DNA of 23,090 bases from Pelargonium nanum (lineage: Eukaryota; Streptophyta; Magnoliopsida; Geraniales; Geraniaceae): NCBI GenBank assembly GCA_036897485.1, contig JAYMTF010001491.1, forward strand, positions 1 to 23,090, in the 5' to 3' direction. Position numbers and translations under genes: made by a program. Shown piece after piece: positions 11,061 to 22,792 of this stretch; the stretch's first letter is position 1; each line of letters starts with the position of its first letter. The notes below the pieces were generated by a model, which was not told where the DNA came from, ran no database searches, and was given only the letters and a program-made list of their open reading frames with translations.

Positions 11061-13670
11061 GGGGATGATGAGGTATGTTATTTTTATATGAACCCAATGT
11101 GCAAATCAGCTTGAACTCTGGAGAATTAAAAAAAAAAAAACTTTTCAAAATTTATATTATGCAAGAGAGAAAGAAAGTCAAATCTGGGGGTGTGTGGGAT
11201 TCCAAAATAAAAAATATATATAGTATAATTTAGAAATAATAATAAATAAATGAGAAAAGAGGGAAGGAAGGAGAGTTGTGGAATGTGTGGGTCAGATATG
11301 CTTTGGTATTCTCTTCTCTCTTCCATGTGGACAAAATAATGTGGGTGGTGGGTCTGGAGTCTGGACCTCACTACATGAGCATGTGGAGTCTGTCAGAAAC
11401 TTATGAAAGTGGATTTATGTACTGGAAACTCTCCAGAGTCTTAAAGCCCTTATTTCAATTCTTCTACTACCCAATTCCCCAAATGATCCTTCATATTTTT
11501 ACCTTTCAACAGAAAGAGTTATGGGAAGATATGCTGAATATTTTATGGAGCTTCTCCATAGTTTTTATTTTATATTTTTCTATATGGCAAATGTTGTTCA
11601 GATTGAACCAAACATCTCTCATTATGTTGGTGGGGAATTGCTGAATATTTTGTCTATAAGCATGTCCTAAAGGGCATTTCCTTTGCAGAACCAAAGCGAA
11701 GATTCCGAGAATCTTATTATAATTGCAGTTCCTGTAATTTTCTAGTAAACTTCATTATGGCTAGAGGTTAATCTCATTCAAGTGGATAATAAGGAAGATG
11801 TAACATCCTTAATTTTTAGTGTAGTTTGTTTGGTGTCATATGATAATTTGGTAGCTGGCAACACCTAATTAATGTGTATTTCTGCTTAGCATTCAGATTT
11901 ATTAAGAAGAAAAAAATTACCCTTTTAGAGTATTGGACCTTGGATGACTTAGCTGGCACAAAATTGTTTACTTTATAATGTAAATGCTTACTTTTTTTGC
12001 TCTTCATTTATTAATTTTATTTATTTTTTATTTTCAGAGGTAATATTTTCCCTGGCAGTCGCCAAAATTAGAAACTCTGAACTTCAGGGAATATTGTTGA
12101 GGACACACCTCACATGTGTGCCATTGGTGTCTGTTTCCTACAGAAGAAAAAAGATGAGAAAGAAAATCCAAAGGAACAAGACAAATACGGTATGAATAAT
12201 AAATCCACTCATAATACAATGCCTGTCACTGTGTCATTGTCTCTAACATGATTTGATTAGAAACATGCAGTTTTTCAAATTAGTTTCTTTCAAGATTGCT
12301 GAAATACATCTTTTCTAGTGATTATATGCACTTGCTGTATCATTAAAGTTTTCTGATATATTGTTTATCAAATGTTTTAATAGTTCAGTTTGCTGTTACT
12401 GTAAGCAATCTATTAGTTTTACTCTTTACAATCTCTATCATTTTTATTTTATTAATCTACATAAGCTTAACATTCCCATATCCAGAGTATATTTCATGAA
12501 GGTTTGTTGTCTTTCTATTTTTCTTCTTCAAAGCTAGCAAGACCCATTACCAATGCAAAGCATATTTGGCTGTATGTGTCATGAGTTTGTACGTTAGAGC
12601 CAAGGCGTGGTCCAAGAGATAGTTACCAGGATCTATTTTAGGACACAAATTGTACTGAGCTTAGAAATGGCTGGACCTGTAGGGTTTCCATAATAGTGCA
12701 GAAACGACACAAAGGAATTTGTTTGTATTGTTAGTCACTTTGTACTTCGTATATTATCTAGAGTCTGTATTTATTCGGTAGAGTACTTGACAAGGCATAT
12801 GAAAAGATTTATTGGACATTTGGGTGTTTTGGTGTCGTGTTCGTACGCAATCATCTTGCTTGAATAGACATCAAATTAATTGTATAGCGGCGAGTATCTC
12901 ATAAGAATTAACTACAAGAGTGACTTCTTGCTGTCTTGAGGCTTCAACTTTGAAACCTACCACAATTTTTTAGGGACTATTCTTGTCAAGAATTTACTAT
13001 CTGATAACCTACTCATTTCTGGTTACATGTCAATATTCAATTGATAGGGCTTAAGATGATGTGCTCTAGCTAATAGTCTTTATCATTATTTATGCTGTTG
13101 AAAGGGATAGTGAGGAGTAGGCTATAATCTAATGCAGTATTAAAAATTCCACCCACATTGTGCTTCTCATTTCTACTTATATTATATTGCTAGATAAAAA
13201 TTCCCTCATTTTTGCTTTTGTAGGGTGTCATTTTTTTTACTAATAAGACGAGCATCCAACAATTTCCGGGTGTATATAGTCCTCCCCACCCCAGAATTAT
13301 CAGGTAATTACTAATTACCCAAACAAATATCAGGAGTGTGTTTAGAAGGTTACAATAGGGCTTGAATTTGGGTGGTTCTCCAAGGTGCAGTACTTGATCC
13401 GTGCTCCATTCAGAACTTATTTGGAATTCATGCTCTGAAACTGTGTTTGAATGATTGTAATGCGTTTATTTTACGACATTCATGGATAAGGCACATTGCT
13501 AGCTACTTGCTAGTATCAACAATGCTAGAAGACATTTGGTCTGTATTATTGTGACTTTGCCCTATATATGCTACAACCTTAGGCACATGAAGATGTCGAT
13601 TTTGTTTTATTTCAGTTTATACCACGATGGAATATTAGTCATTCAGATAACGGGAAAAGTTTGTCTGTGT
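11061..13670. other. Gene-poor intergenic DNA, first part
   Basis: No ORF here shows composition or motifs of a real protein; the longest open frame (11276-11644, plus) is low-complexity and aromatic-rich, as expected by chance. The first 250 bases (about 11100-11280) are A/T- and purine-rich and probably belong to the distal promoter of the LONGIFOLIA gene. No tRNA, rRNA or known microRNA sequence was recognised. Confidence 0.5.
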
Positions 13671-13680
13671 GCATGTATAT

Positions 13681-13700
13681 TATATATATATATATATATA
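13681..13700. repeat. (TA)n microsatellite
   Basis: Ten uninterrupted TA units directly follow a shorter TATAT run. It lies in non-coding DNA and is a simple sequence repeat likely to vary in length between individuals. Confidence 0.9.
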
Positions 13701-13840
13701 ACCTGTAAATGGTTGGGCTCTTTACTAATGTAATTAACCAGTAGGTGTGGCCCTGTTCATAAATGCCATTATACACACTTTTTTCCCCCTTGTTATGATT
13801 CTGCTAGTTATGAGTTACATGTGGTCCTGTTTCTCGAGTA

Positions 13841-13980
13841 GTCACAAGTTGAACACGCTGGTGAACATAGATCTTTTGTTGTGTTCTTGTTTTCGATTTG
13901 TCACAGGTCCGACATGCTACAGAACATAGATCATTTGTTACTTTCTCTTGTTTTTCGATTTGTCACAAGTCTTTGATATT
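13841..13980. repeat. Diverged tandem repeat, about 60-bp unit, 2.3 copies
   Basis: Copy 1 (13841-13899) and copy 2 (13900-13961) both begin GTCACA(A/G)GT, share GAACATAGATC(T/A)TTTGTT in the middle, and end in a T-rich CGATTT. A third, partial copy begins at 13962 with GTCACAAGT. The two full copies are roughly three-quarters identical, so the duplication is not recent. No function is apparent. Confidence 0.75.
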
Positions 13981-16900
13981 ATTGCAGTGACTACATGTCC
14001 TTAAAACTAAGAGATTGTTTTCCTTCATCTTAGGAATAGTATTGTTTCTCCAAGATTACATTATTAGTTCAAATACCATGTTAAAGATACAAAAGACTGA
14101 AGAGTAAAAAACAGAAAATTACTGTATCTGCTGTAACAAGTTGTCTTGAATTGTTAAAGAAAAATTAGGAGTCTGTCACATGCTTTGCTCTCCAAATATA
14201 TCATAACATACAGCGTGGTTGTCACCTGATTTCTAGCCTCCCAATAACGTGGGCATTCATTGGAAATTGGCTGCTTTAAATATCATTGAAACTCTATAGA
14301 TTTGCTCAATTTTTCCCATTAATTTATGTAATCCAACTTGGAATTGATTATATTTTCTGTTTTTTATTCTTATGTATTTTCTGCATAACAAGGTACGTAC
14401 AAGAGTATGGCAGAGGACAGCGTGTTGTTTTCGTACCATGACAGGATTGCATGAGAGGAAGAATTATTATCAGTTCTTGAAAAAAGAATAATTAGCTGTT
14501 GAGTATTTTTTGTAGAGATATATTTATCTGTTACATTACTAACATCCCCTTGTTCTGTGGATTTGGAATGTACTATCAAAAATAGGGGGGAAATGGAATG
14601 TTCTAATTTCAGATTCACTTGCTTGTAGGTGAGCTTACGGGATATTGCTTGGTCCGTGATCATAATATATATGGTGGGGTTAGTCGCAAAATGCAACAGC
14701 ATTTTTTGGTCTTGACGGGAAGCCCTCGCATGCCATATGTTTGATCATAGTGATAAGGTACGAAATACAAGAGAAATAGATATTTTTATGAGTGCATAAT
14801 TGTTGTTTTGTTTTATTATATATTAATCGGGATGTGATAAGACGGAAAGTGTTGTCAATTTTAACATAGTTTTGAATTCGATATCATTATCGATCATGTT
14901 AGGAAGGAGGGCACTCATGAATATGGTGGCAATAATCTAGGTAGAATCATGTGAGATGTTGTTTAGGCTCAAAGACTTCCCAAAATGTGGATTGGTGGTG
15001 GTGTTTAATGAGATGTGCTTTGCTTGCATGGGAAGGTCTCAACTCTTCTCATCTTATCCCATTGCAATATAGAACAAAAAAGTAGTAATTGGGGAGAGAG
15101 AGAGATGCACAATTATTGATGGTATGTGTAGTTTACACATGCTAAGATGATAAAAGGAGGTGATGTTGATCTTTGAGATGGATAGGATTAGAAAAAAGGA
15201 AGCAAAACCACATGGATAAGAAAGTGAAGGGATCAGAGGTCACATGAGGGATGCTATAGCTTCATTAGGCAGGGAAGGGACCAATTACTCATCCCATCTC
15301 TCTCAATCCCATTTGAGGTTCCAAGATGGCTTTACCTCACTCAAATATCCAACTTGCCCACCATGATTGCCACATGTTGTTCCCCATTTCTCACCCACCA
15401 ACTCTCACAAAGTGGGTTACCACATTGATTATTAATTAGTAACCTCCTTTGAGTCAACAATTTGGCTATGCCTAGCTATTGCCTTAAAGCTTTGTCAAAT
15501 CAAATAAATTATTGAAGTGGTAGCTAATATGAGCAAGTGCCTACACCCTAGTCAGAGCGGAAAGTGTCATTCAGAACGCAGAGTCACGACCTTGTGAGCA
15601 TGATCTTACAATTATTAAATAACAAAATTTTATATAGCAAAAATCTCATGCAGTGAATCGCATCTATAGTATATTCATGTATAAAAATCCTAGAGAGCTT
15701 CATGCATGGAAGAACCTGCAGGATTGTGTGAACATTAAACAAGGGATAGAGCATAGACTTAGAGGCTCAATGGAGGTGAAGTAGCAAGTCAAGATTCCAT
15801 CTTATCCCTTTTTCCACATGTTACAGCTTTGGGCTTAAGAAAACCAAGCTAGAAAAGGTCTGCATCATCTTTTATTTGATTTTGTGCTCTTTTTTGATGA
15901 ATTCAAGGACTATAATTAAATATAGGTTAGCTTGTGGTGGTCTGTTTTTGCATATTTAAGTAACACCATATACACGTATAGTCACTTTGTGAGGAGGTTA
16001 GGTTCATAGTTTCACACTCAAGTTTCAAGTAGCTATAGCTAGCAACTAAAATAGTAGTCTACTTTTGGAAAATGTGGTCCCGCTGATCTTGTTGGTAAAC
16101 TAGGATGCAGATCCTTGATTATTCTATAATTAAAACCAATTAAGCTAGCGTCACGTATACTTACAACTTTTTGCGCTAAAAATATCATTCGTCAACGCCA
16201 TCACTACTATTATAAAGTCTACGGTGCTGCATTGCGTTGAGAAGTCAAACACAAAATGATGCAACTAAAATTTTCCAGCTCATGAGAATCACCAAGTCGT
16301 GGCATATATAGTCACATGCAAACTTTGATTACATTTGGCATATCGGAAACCGTGTGGTGAAAGATTACAGATGATAAAAATATTGTTTGAACACCTCATG
16401 CCCCATATTTTTGTTAAGTTACATAGAAACTGTAGTGGTGAATTTGTTTGATCTGTTTGGTGTGGTCCAAGTATATATGATTACTATTATTCTTTGGTGT
16501 ATGTGTGTGTGTACTTGTGCTCATCATGTGTAGGACAGAAATGGCTTGTCAGTTTTTAGAATCCAAGCAATGTGGTGTACTGTGAAGAGTCCTTTTGAGA
16601 ATGGATAGATGAGAACATGTTGTAGTTGTGGTGAAGAGATTGATTCCAATGGGGATGGGATGGGTGCTTATAGTCAATACCTAACTTGTGTACAGTGAAG
16701 AAAAATGATGAAGAAGATCAATATCATCATGTGGCATATGTGGATGTCACAAAGTCTTGTGTTAGCTATAAACATGTCACAAGGCATAGTACAATTATCA
16801 TTTTCTTGTTTGGTGATTATGTGTTGCTCATGTCTCTTGGGATTTGGAACTAACTGGTTGGAATTTCTGGCATGTGTTTAAGTATTTGATGTTTTTTTTT

Positions 16901-18386
16901 ATGTAGGAAATAATAACTTGCGAGTTTGCACAATGGAACTTGAATTCTATGAAAACCCCTTGATGCGCCTTTTTGATTCAGGATCCAACTAGGTATGACA
17001 TGCAAGTTTCTTATCTTATCCACGTGTTAAGAAATATTTCTAAATCACCTTAAAAGTTGGCATATTTTACTTGAAATCATTATTTCAGTGGTTAGTTGCC
17101 TTGGGACAGTCAAGTGGGATTATAGAAACTTGAGAAAGCAAAATTGTTAGAAAGTGGCAAGTAGGGTGCATTGCAAGATGGAATTGATATTAGTCAAGAA
17201 AGCTTTCAAATTGAAAACCTTGACCTCCACTCAAGCCACCATTACCTGTACAGTTATGGTATCAAACAAACAAACTTGCATAAACAGCAAATTCATTGCC
17301 TTTCCAATTATATGGGTCTAGAAATAAATGGAACATGTGTGCTCATTAAAAATAATTGAAGTTAAGTTCTCAATTCGCTTTGTAAAGAAGTTAGTAGATG
17401 AGAACTGCAAGGAGCTTGGGAAGAAACTGAACTCTTAGCTTCTTGAATGGCCTTTTAGGAGCTTAACTGGCCATCAAAGTTTCAAGTTTCTGTTAAACCA
17501 TAACATCAAGACTCATGCTCAGCTAAAATGGGTGCCAAAGATGATGAGCTACAATTATGAAATGTTCTATAACAAGTGATCTACAAAATGTAAGGACTGA
17601 TGTGTTTGGCATATCAAGAACTGTATGGTTATAACTCGCAAACTAACAACTTTGGCGGAGAAAGTCTGGCATATCAAGCAATAGTTCAGTAAGGGAACAT
17701 GCATTATGAAGCTCATAAGATTGTCAACACAGGCCTTCTTCAACCTCTCCCTATACCTACACAAATATGGCAACAAATCTCCATCAACTTCTTTCAGGTT
17801 TACCTAACAAGTTGGCTCTCCTTACATATGTCAAAGAGTTGAAAAAATGCAATACCTAATTGCCCATGTAGCTAGCTAGTACTTGGGAAGAGACGACGAC
17901 AATTAATTAACCAATTACAGCAACATAGTTACATTACACTTGACCGGTACCAAGGCAATGCTGCAAACACCTGAATATAATAGATTTCACTAATGTGATA
18001 TCTTTTCAACAAAATTTAAGACCATAAACCAGTTTGATACAACTCTTAGATGTGTATAAGCGAACTGAAACATAAACTTCTTCAGGTAAATTCCATATTC
18101 AATTGCTGTATGCTTAAAATGATAAAGGATATGCTAACAATTTAACAAAGCCTATGGTATAGAACCCATAAGGGCTCCAATCAGATCATCTCAATTAGCA
18201 ACTCCCCGCAGTATCCACAAAGAATGAAACTAATCAAATTTTCCCGATATGAAGGGGTCAGGTAATCAAAATCACTAATTTCTAACAAAAACCCGCCACT
18301 TTGAGAAAGTTCAGAAGATAAAACATGTGGCCATTACCAACCTCTTTTCTTTTTCTTAATCCAAAATGCAACTTGAGAAAGACTCG
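13981..18386. other. Gene-poor intergenic DNA, second part
   Basis: About 4.4 kb without a supportable gene. Open frames are short and carry no recognisable domains. A short GA-rich run lies near 15092-15106 and a GT-rich run near 16499-16512. The part from about 15000 to 15450 is less AT-rich than its surroundings and G/C-skewed, but I could not assign it. The last few hundred bases before 18387 should hold the 3' UTR and terminator of the minus-strand phosphatase gene; no single poly(A) signal stands out. Confidence 0.45.
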
Positions 18387-21286
18387 TTATTTTGAGGGAG
18401 AGGGAGATACTGAACCGACAGCCTTGACATAGAAATCCCACGATGGATCAGTTTCTGTAATGCTACTTTGCCCAAACACATGTTTCTCTACATAATCCAG
18501 TACATTGTCAGCCTCTGCCAAACCTTCCAAATAAACCCGAAGATTACCTCCAATACCTGCCATGAATGGCAATTACAATCAAATTATTTTCCTTTGTCTT
18601 GGCACCAAATACAAGGTAATAATTAAGACACCTTAACACCTATAACTCATAAAGATATTTTCTCTGCATGCAGCATGTAAATATAGATTCATCCTATCTT
18701 TGAAATACAACCACTTTCGGTTTGAAGAATTACAGTGAAGTTTCATGGATCTAATAAACATGTCATGAAGGAAAAATAACAGCAAAAGTAGTATGAAAAT
18801 CAAGTTACCTAATGAATTATCGTTCTTATCCAGGTATCTGAATGAATAAGGGAAGATTGCAGTGTGTGGCTGGAAATGAGAGTTCAACAGAGAAACAAAA
18901 ACAAAAAATTATGGATAGAACTTAAAATATCAAACAAGAACAAGATAAAGAAGCTTAAAAGACTTGGGGAAGAAAATAGGAACGTATTTACTTACAGGAT
19001 TGAGCAATGCTTTGTAAGGAGAATCATCCAACAATAATGTGTTTGTTTGATTATAATAGCCTTTTTCCCATGGAAGATCAGGATCATGTTTTTCCCAAAT
19101 CTTCTTCAGTTCCTTGAAAACCAAGGTCTTATGTCTGTTTTCAAGTGTATAGAACTTTGATGGAGTACAGTGGGATGCATCCTGTAAATCAAATTATTTG
19201 AAAAAATGAGAGACCAGAGTTACTGCCATGAAGGTGAGGTTCAACTACAACAGCTCATGTATACTTTCACAGTCGGGTGACTGTTAGAAGACAGATTACA
19301 AATCCAAGAGTCATAGAAAAAATCTATGGCATGTAGCTAACTTTATTTGTTGAAACAGATTTGAAAATCTAACGACAAATTCAAAATATTCTGCATACTT
19401 TGCGGATTAAAAAACATAGAATTAGCCAATAACTCAAGCTCAATCCTATGGTATGGTCACTTCCAGACAGAATATACAAAAATCTAGCTCAGAAAGTACT
19501 AAATAAAAAAGCAAGTAGTTCATACATAGCGTTTGGATTAGAATCTTTGTTTAGAAATGGGAATCAAGAATCGAAATGGAAATGAGATTCTCATTGTTGA
19601 TGTTTGGATTATGATTATGATTCCCATTCCCATTCCCATTCCAAATTTTTAATCCAAATGCTACCATAATAATACTCTAATCCTAAACAAGCTGCCAGTC
19701 ATTATCAGGGGTTCCCAACAAATTACTACTACACCACATAACCAAATACCCCAGCACAGAAGAGTGAGGGAATTCCATTTCGTATAACCAAAAGGTGAGG
19801 CAAGACAAAATTTAACATGAAAAGTAACGATATGCAAAGATGTGGCCCTAGACAGGAAAGCAAGTATCCAACCTTGAAATGGATCGGTACAAGGCTTTAT
19901 TATTAAATATTTGATCAATCTGGTATCTGATTTTATTGAACACCACAACCGAAAATCAACCAAAGAATAAAATTGCAAAACAAAAATAATATGGGGGCTA
20001 TTCCTCATTGCCCACACAAATAGACTAAAATCTTACATATTGGCTAGAGAGCTGTAGCTATGCCATGTATAGTGCATTACACACACACTAGAAGGTATAG
20101 ATAATTGACAAATAGTAGATGGGTTATTTGATTAATAAAAGAAAGGAAGCATAACTATTGGAAGCTGATCAAGATAACAAAAAGGAGAAAATCAACAGTT
20201 TTGGTGCCAGATATGAAGAGGAGCAAGATATGTACACGTTCATATTTTAATATCACTAAGAAAACTAGAAAGTACTTGCCCAACAAAAAAGCAGCTTATG
20301 CTTCAAATCTCCGAATAAATAATCAGTTACTTTTTCCACGTTTATCCTGCAAAAATAGTAAATCTTTATGGTCTAAGGTTGATATGCCACAGGGACAGAG
20401 AACAAACACCACAAGCCAAAATTGAATGAATATAAGAGTAATTGACTCTTTCACCAAAGTATGAGGGCAAAACAGAAGGGGGAGGGGAGGGGATTGATGA
20501 AATTAATCGGTACAAGTAGAAGAATACTTGTTTCTTGACGACCAAATGCCCACATCAAATTTCCCAAAGCAGAACGTCATAAAATCAAGACAGAAAGGTC
20601 TCTTGAAAACTGAAAGATGAGGTGAGAGTGAGATATCTAATTAGAACTCATCACTATAAATGGTTAACTTAAATAGTGAAATAATTAAACAAATTTCAGT
20701 TCTCACTTGCCCTTCTTGCAATGTTAATGTCTGATTTAAAGTCCTTTGGAGGAGGAGAAACTATGTCAGCAAGGAGCCCATTTATATCCAGGACAAGTAG
20801 CTTTCTTCTAGACTGACAAATAGGTGCTCTTAATGGTTTAGAATATGAAACCACATGAATATCCCCCTCTGCATTGTTGTCGGTAATAGAAATAATTGTA
20901 GAGTTTAGGTCTCTATATGTATTACGGATGTCAGTTAGCTTGTCACCATTTATCACTTCAAGTTGGTCATCAAAGATGATTAGACTTGGCATGATAATCA
21001 TTTGATCACAACCAGAAAGGGCACCTTCCTCTGGCAACTTATTAGCTGGACCACTCTTTTCTATATGAGGTCTCTTCTGCAGCCTACTATCTATTTCAGG
21101 TCTCACTTCAAGTTGGTCATCAAAGATGATTAAACTTGGCATGATAATCATTTGATCGCGGCCAGAAAGGGCACCTTCCTCTGGCAACTTATTCGCTGTA
21201 CTACTCTTTTCTATATGCGGTCTCTTCTGCAGCCTATTATCTATTTCAGGTCTCACTTTGTGTACTGAAATCACTAATGCTCCCAT
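18387..21286 (-). CDS. FCP1-like / NLI-interacting factor-like phosphatase (HAD superfamily), six coding exons
   Basis: Minus-strand coding exons are 21286-20707, 20609-20528, 20346-20280, 19181-18996, 18869-18809 and 18556-18387. They sum to 1146 nt and 381 aa with consistent phases. The FCP1 homology domain spans about residues 161-325. HAD motif I is KLLVLDINGLL (Asp167, Asn169), motif II is VGIWSSR near 213-219, the conserved lysine region is NRHKTLVFKELKK, and motif IV is LLLDDSPYKALLNP (Asp295, Asp296). Family members remove phosphate from phosphoserine or phosphothreonine; the target here is unknown. Residues 11-110 are a tandem repeat of a 50-aa unit. Intron 3 (20279-19182) keeps frame only with a GC donor and contains a small transposon-like element. 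The start at 21286 is the first in-frame ATG after a stop; the true N-terminus is uncertain because protein-like sequence continues upstream in other frames. The family call is firm; activity is not. Confidence 0.82.
19527..19663. mobile_element. Small MITE-like element inside the phosphatase intron 3
   Basis: The ends form an imperfect terminal inverted repeat: TAGCGTTTGGATTA on the left and, read inward on the other strand, TAGCATTTGGATTA on the right (13 of 14 match). The 137-bp interior is made of GGGAAT/ATTCCC and ATGATT simple motifs and encodes nothing. This is the pattern of a miniature inverted-repeat transposable element. The target-site duplication is unclear (TA directly flanks a shorter definition of the ends), so the superfamily is not assigned. 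Confidence 0.6.
20957..21256 (-). repeat. In-frame 150-bp tandem duplication in the phosphatase gene
   Basis: Two head-to-tail copies, 20957-21106 and 21107-21256, are each exactly 150 bp. Aligned by eye they differ at 9 positions (about 94% identity). On the coding strand each begins GTGAGACCTGAAATAG. Each encodes a 50-aa unit starting VRPEID and ending IIFDDQLE; the units differ at four residues. GTGA also follows the second copy, a short homology that could have guided the duplication. The length is a multiple of three, so the frame is kept. Confidence 0.93.
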
Positions 21287-21470
21287 CAGTGAAGGTTGTA
21301 TCAATTTCTACCGAAGCATCTAGCATTTAATTCTCAACCAAGTTAAATACATTTGTATCCTTGAAAACCTCTGGGTTACCATCCAACGGTCGTTTTCTAT
21401 TAATTGCCTGTAATCAATCTTCACTTGTTCTACAGACTCTTCTATCATTCCCAGCCTTTTCTATTGGGAC
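21287..21470 (-). other. Leader or eroded N-terminal part of the phosphatase gene
   Basis: A good acceptor (GATATTGCAG) ends at 21471, so an exon probably starts at 21470 and runs into the coding exon. It contains several ATGs out of frame with the domain. In one frame the sequence reads as plausible protein (INRKRPLDGNPEVFKDTNVF, a stop, then MLDASVEIDTTFTDGSISDF) up to the first repeat copy, where it would need a frame change to join the VRPEID unit. It may be a decayed N-terminal extension now acting as leader, or the splicing may differ from this model. Confidence 0.45.
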
Positions 21471-22432
21471 CTGCAATATCCTAAAATTAAGCCTTAAAAA
21501 CTTGAGGGGGGAAAAGTCTCAAAAGCAAACAAGAACAAAAATAAAGGCACAAATATCTTAAATGACATGCACAGGAACAAAACATATACAGAGTCAATCT
21601 TGTAACATGGCATATGTGACAAGCAATTCAACCTGGTTCAGTTGAGCTTGGCCTAAGCTTGAGCTCAAGGCTTCAACCTGAATGAAAACCTACCTAAGCC
21701 TGTCATACCCAAAACACAGTTGCATTCAATAATCTCGTAAGTGCCATAACAAAATGCCAAGTACCTCTTAAAGTTTTCTTCTGTTTCACCTAAGGCGTGA
21801 TAACCGTTCTACACACACCAAATCTCTCTGAACTAGGCTTTCATAAGACTCTCTCAATATACTTCTCTTCACATTGTTTACCGTATTGATATCTAGACTT
21901 CATAAGCCAAATCTGCTAATCATTCAACTTAACCCTTCTTTCCCCCAAGGCCAAAAAAATTCACCACACATCTCTTCTTAATGTCATGCTTACCATAGGA
22001 AGCATTGTCCACATGATTTGATAAGGTAGGTTTCTCAGCACCAATTGCTCACAGTCTCAGCCAATGCTCAAACAAACCCCCAACATAATGTAGATACCAT
22101 GCATGAACCAAAGTCGATGGGCAAGTTTCTAGAAGTTATATATATGGAATGAATGAACTCCAAGAAATATTTACCCTATTCCCAAAATAAAGATTCTATA
22201 TATACTTAGAATTGGGAGGAGCGGTGCATTGTAATAAAAGTAAAAATAGAAGCTCCAACAAAACCAATCTTCAACCTCAGACAATGCAAATTAGGATCAC
22301 AAATATCATAAAAATCCAAATTTTAGAAGGGAAAAAAAAAGAAAGAAGTAAATTATTGAATATAGGTTAATTGGTTGAGGAAGAACAGAATTCTTCAGCT
22401 CGTACACACAGAGAGAAAGAAAGAGCATAAAC
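21471..22432 (-). other. Probable leader intron of the phosphatase gene
   Basis: Bounded by a donor AAG|GTTTAT (GT at 22432-22431) and the acceptor GATATTGCAG (AG at 21472-21471), both on the minus strand. The stretch of about 960 bases holds no ORF with protein-like character; a long leader intron is common in plant genes. This rests on splice consensus only. Confidence 0.5.
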
Positions 22433-22650
22433 CTTATTTATGGCACACGAAAATTGCGTCGCTTTAAGCAGAAGAAGGAGAGTACGATGATGAGAGTTTC
22501 TGTCGGGCGGATTGGAGATTCGGATTCTGAATGTTAAGGAAACAAAATTGGGTCATCGTCTTCTGAGCTAATTTATTGAGGTCAATTTTAAATCGGGAGA
22601 CGGGACGTCAGGAGCGAGACGCCGTCGTTTTATCAGGAGACGACGCGACA
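22433..22650 (-). promoter_or_regulatory. Probable first (non-coding) exon and core promoter of the phosphatase gene
   Basis: The region is much more GC-rich than its surroundings and, on the minus strand, pyrimidine-rich (CTCGCTCCTGACGTCCCGTC). It includes a TGACGTC motif of the type bound by bZIP factors and an AACGACGGCGT block. No TATA box is evident upstream. A short upstream ORF (ATG at 22556, stop ending at 22464, 30 aa, Ser-rich) lies entirely within the exon before the donor at 22432. The start site is a guess around 22620-22680. Confidence 0.5.
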
Positions 22651-22792
22651 CAAGGAGAAGTACAAGTACAATCGATTGATCGAAGACAACATAGGATAAA
22701 CTGAACAAGGTGGGTGGCGGCTGTAATAACTACTTTGGCAGTGCAAAAAGTAGCAAGTACCTTTGTACACACTAGACTACACAATTGCTGAG

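Noticed and set aside
11276-11644. 122-codon plus-strand frame upstream of LONGIFOLIA
   Set aside because: Its composition is that of random AT-rich sequence (many Phe, Trp, Ile). It has no recognisable domain.
19661-20017. 118-codon minus-strand frame in the phosphatase intron 3
   Set aside because: It lies wholly inside the intron and has no FCP1-like residues or other domain. The exons on both sides join without it.
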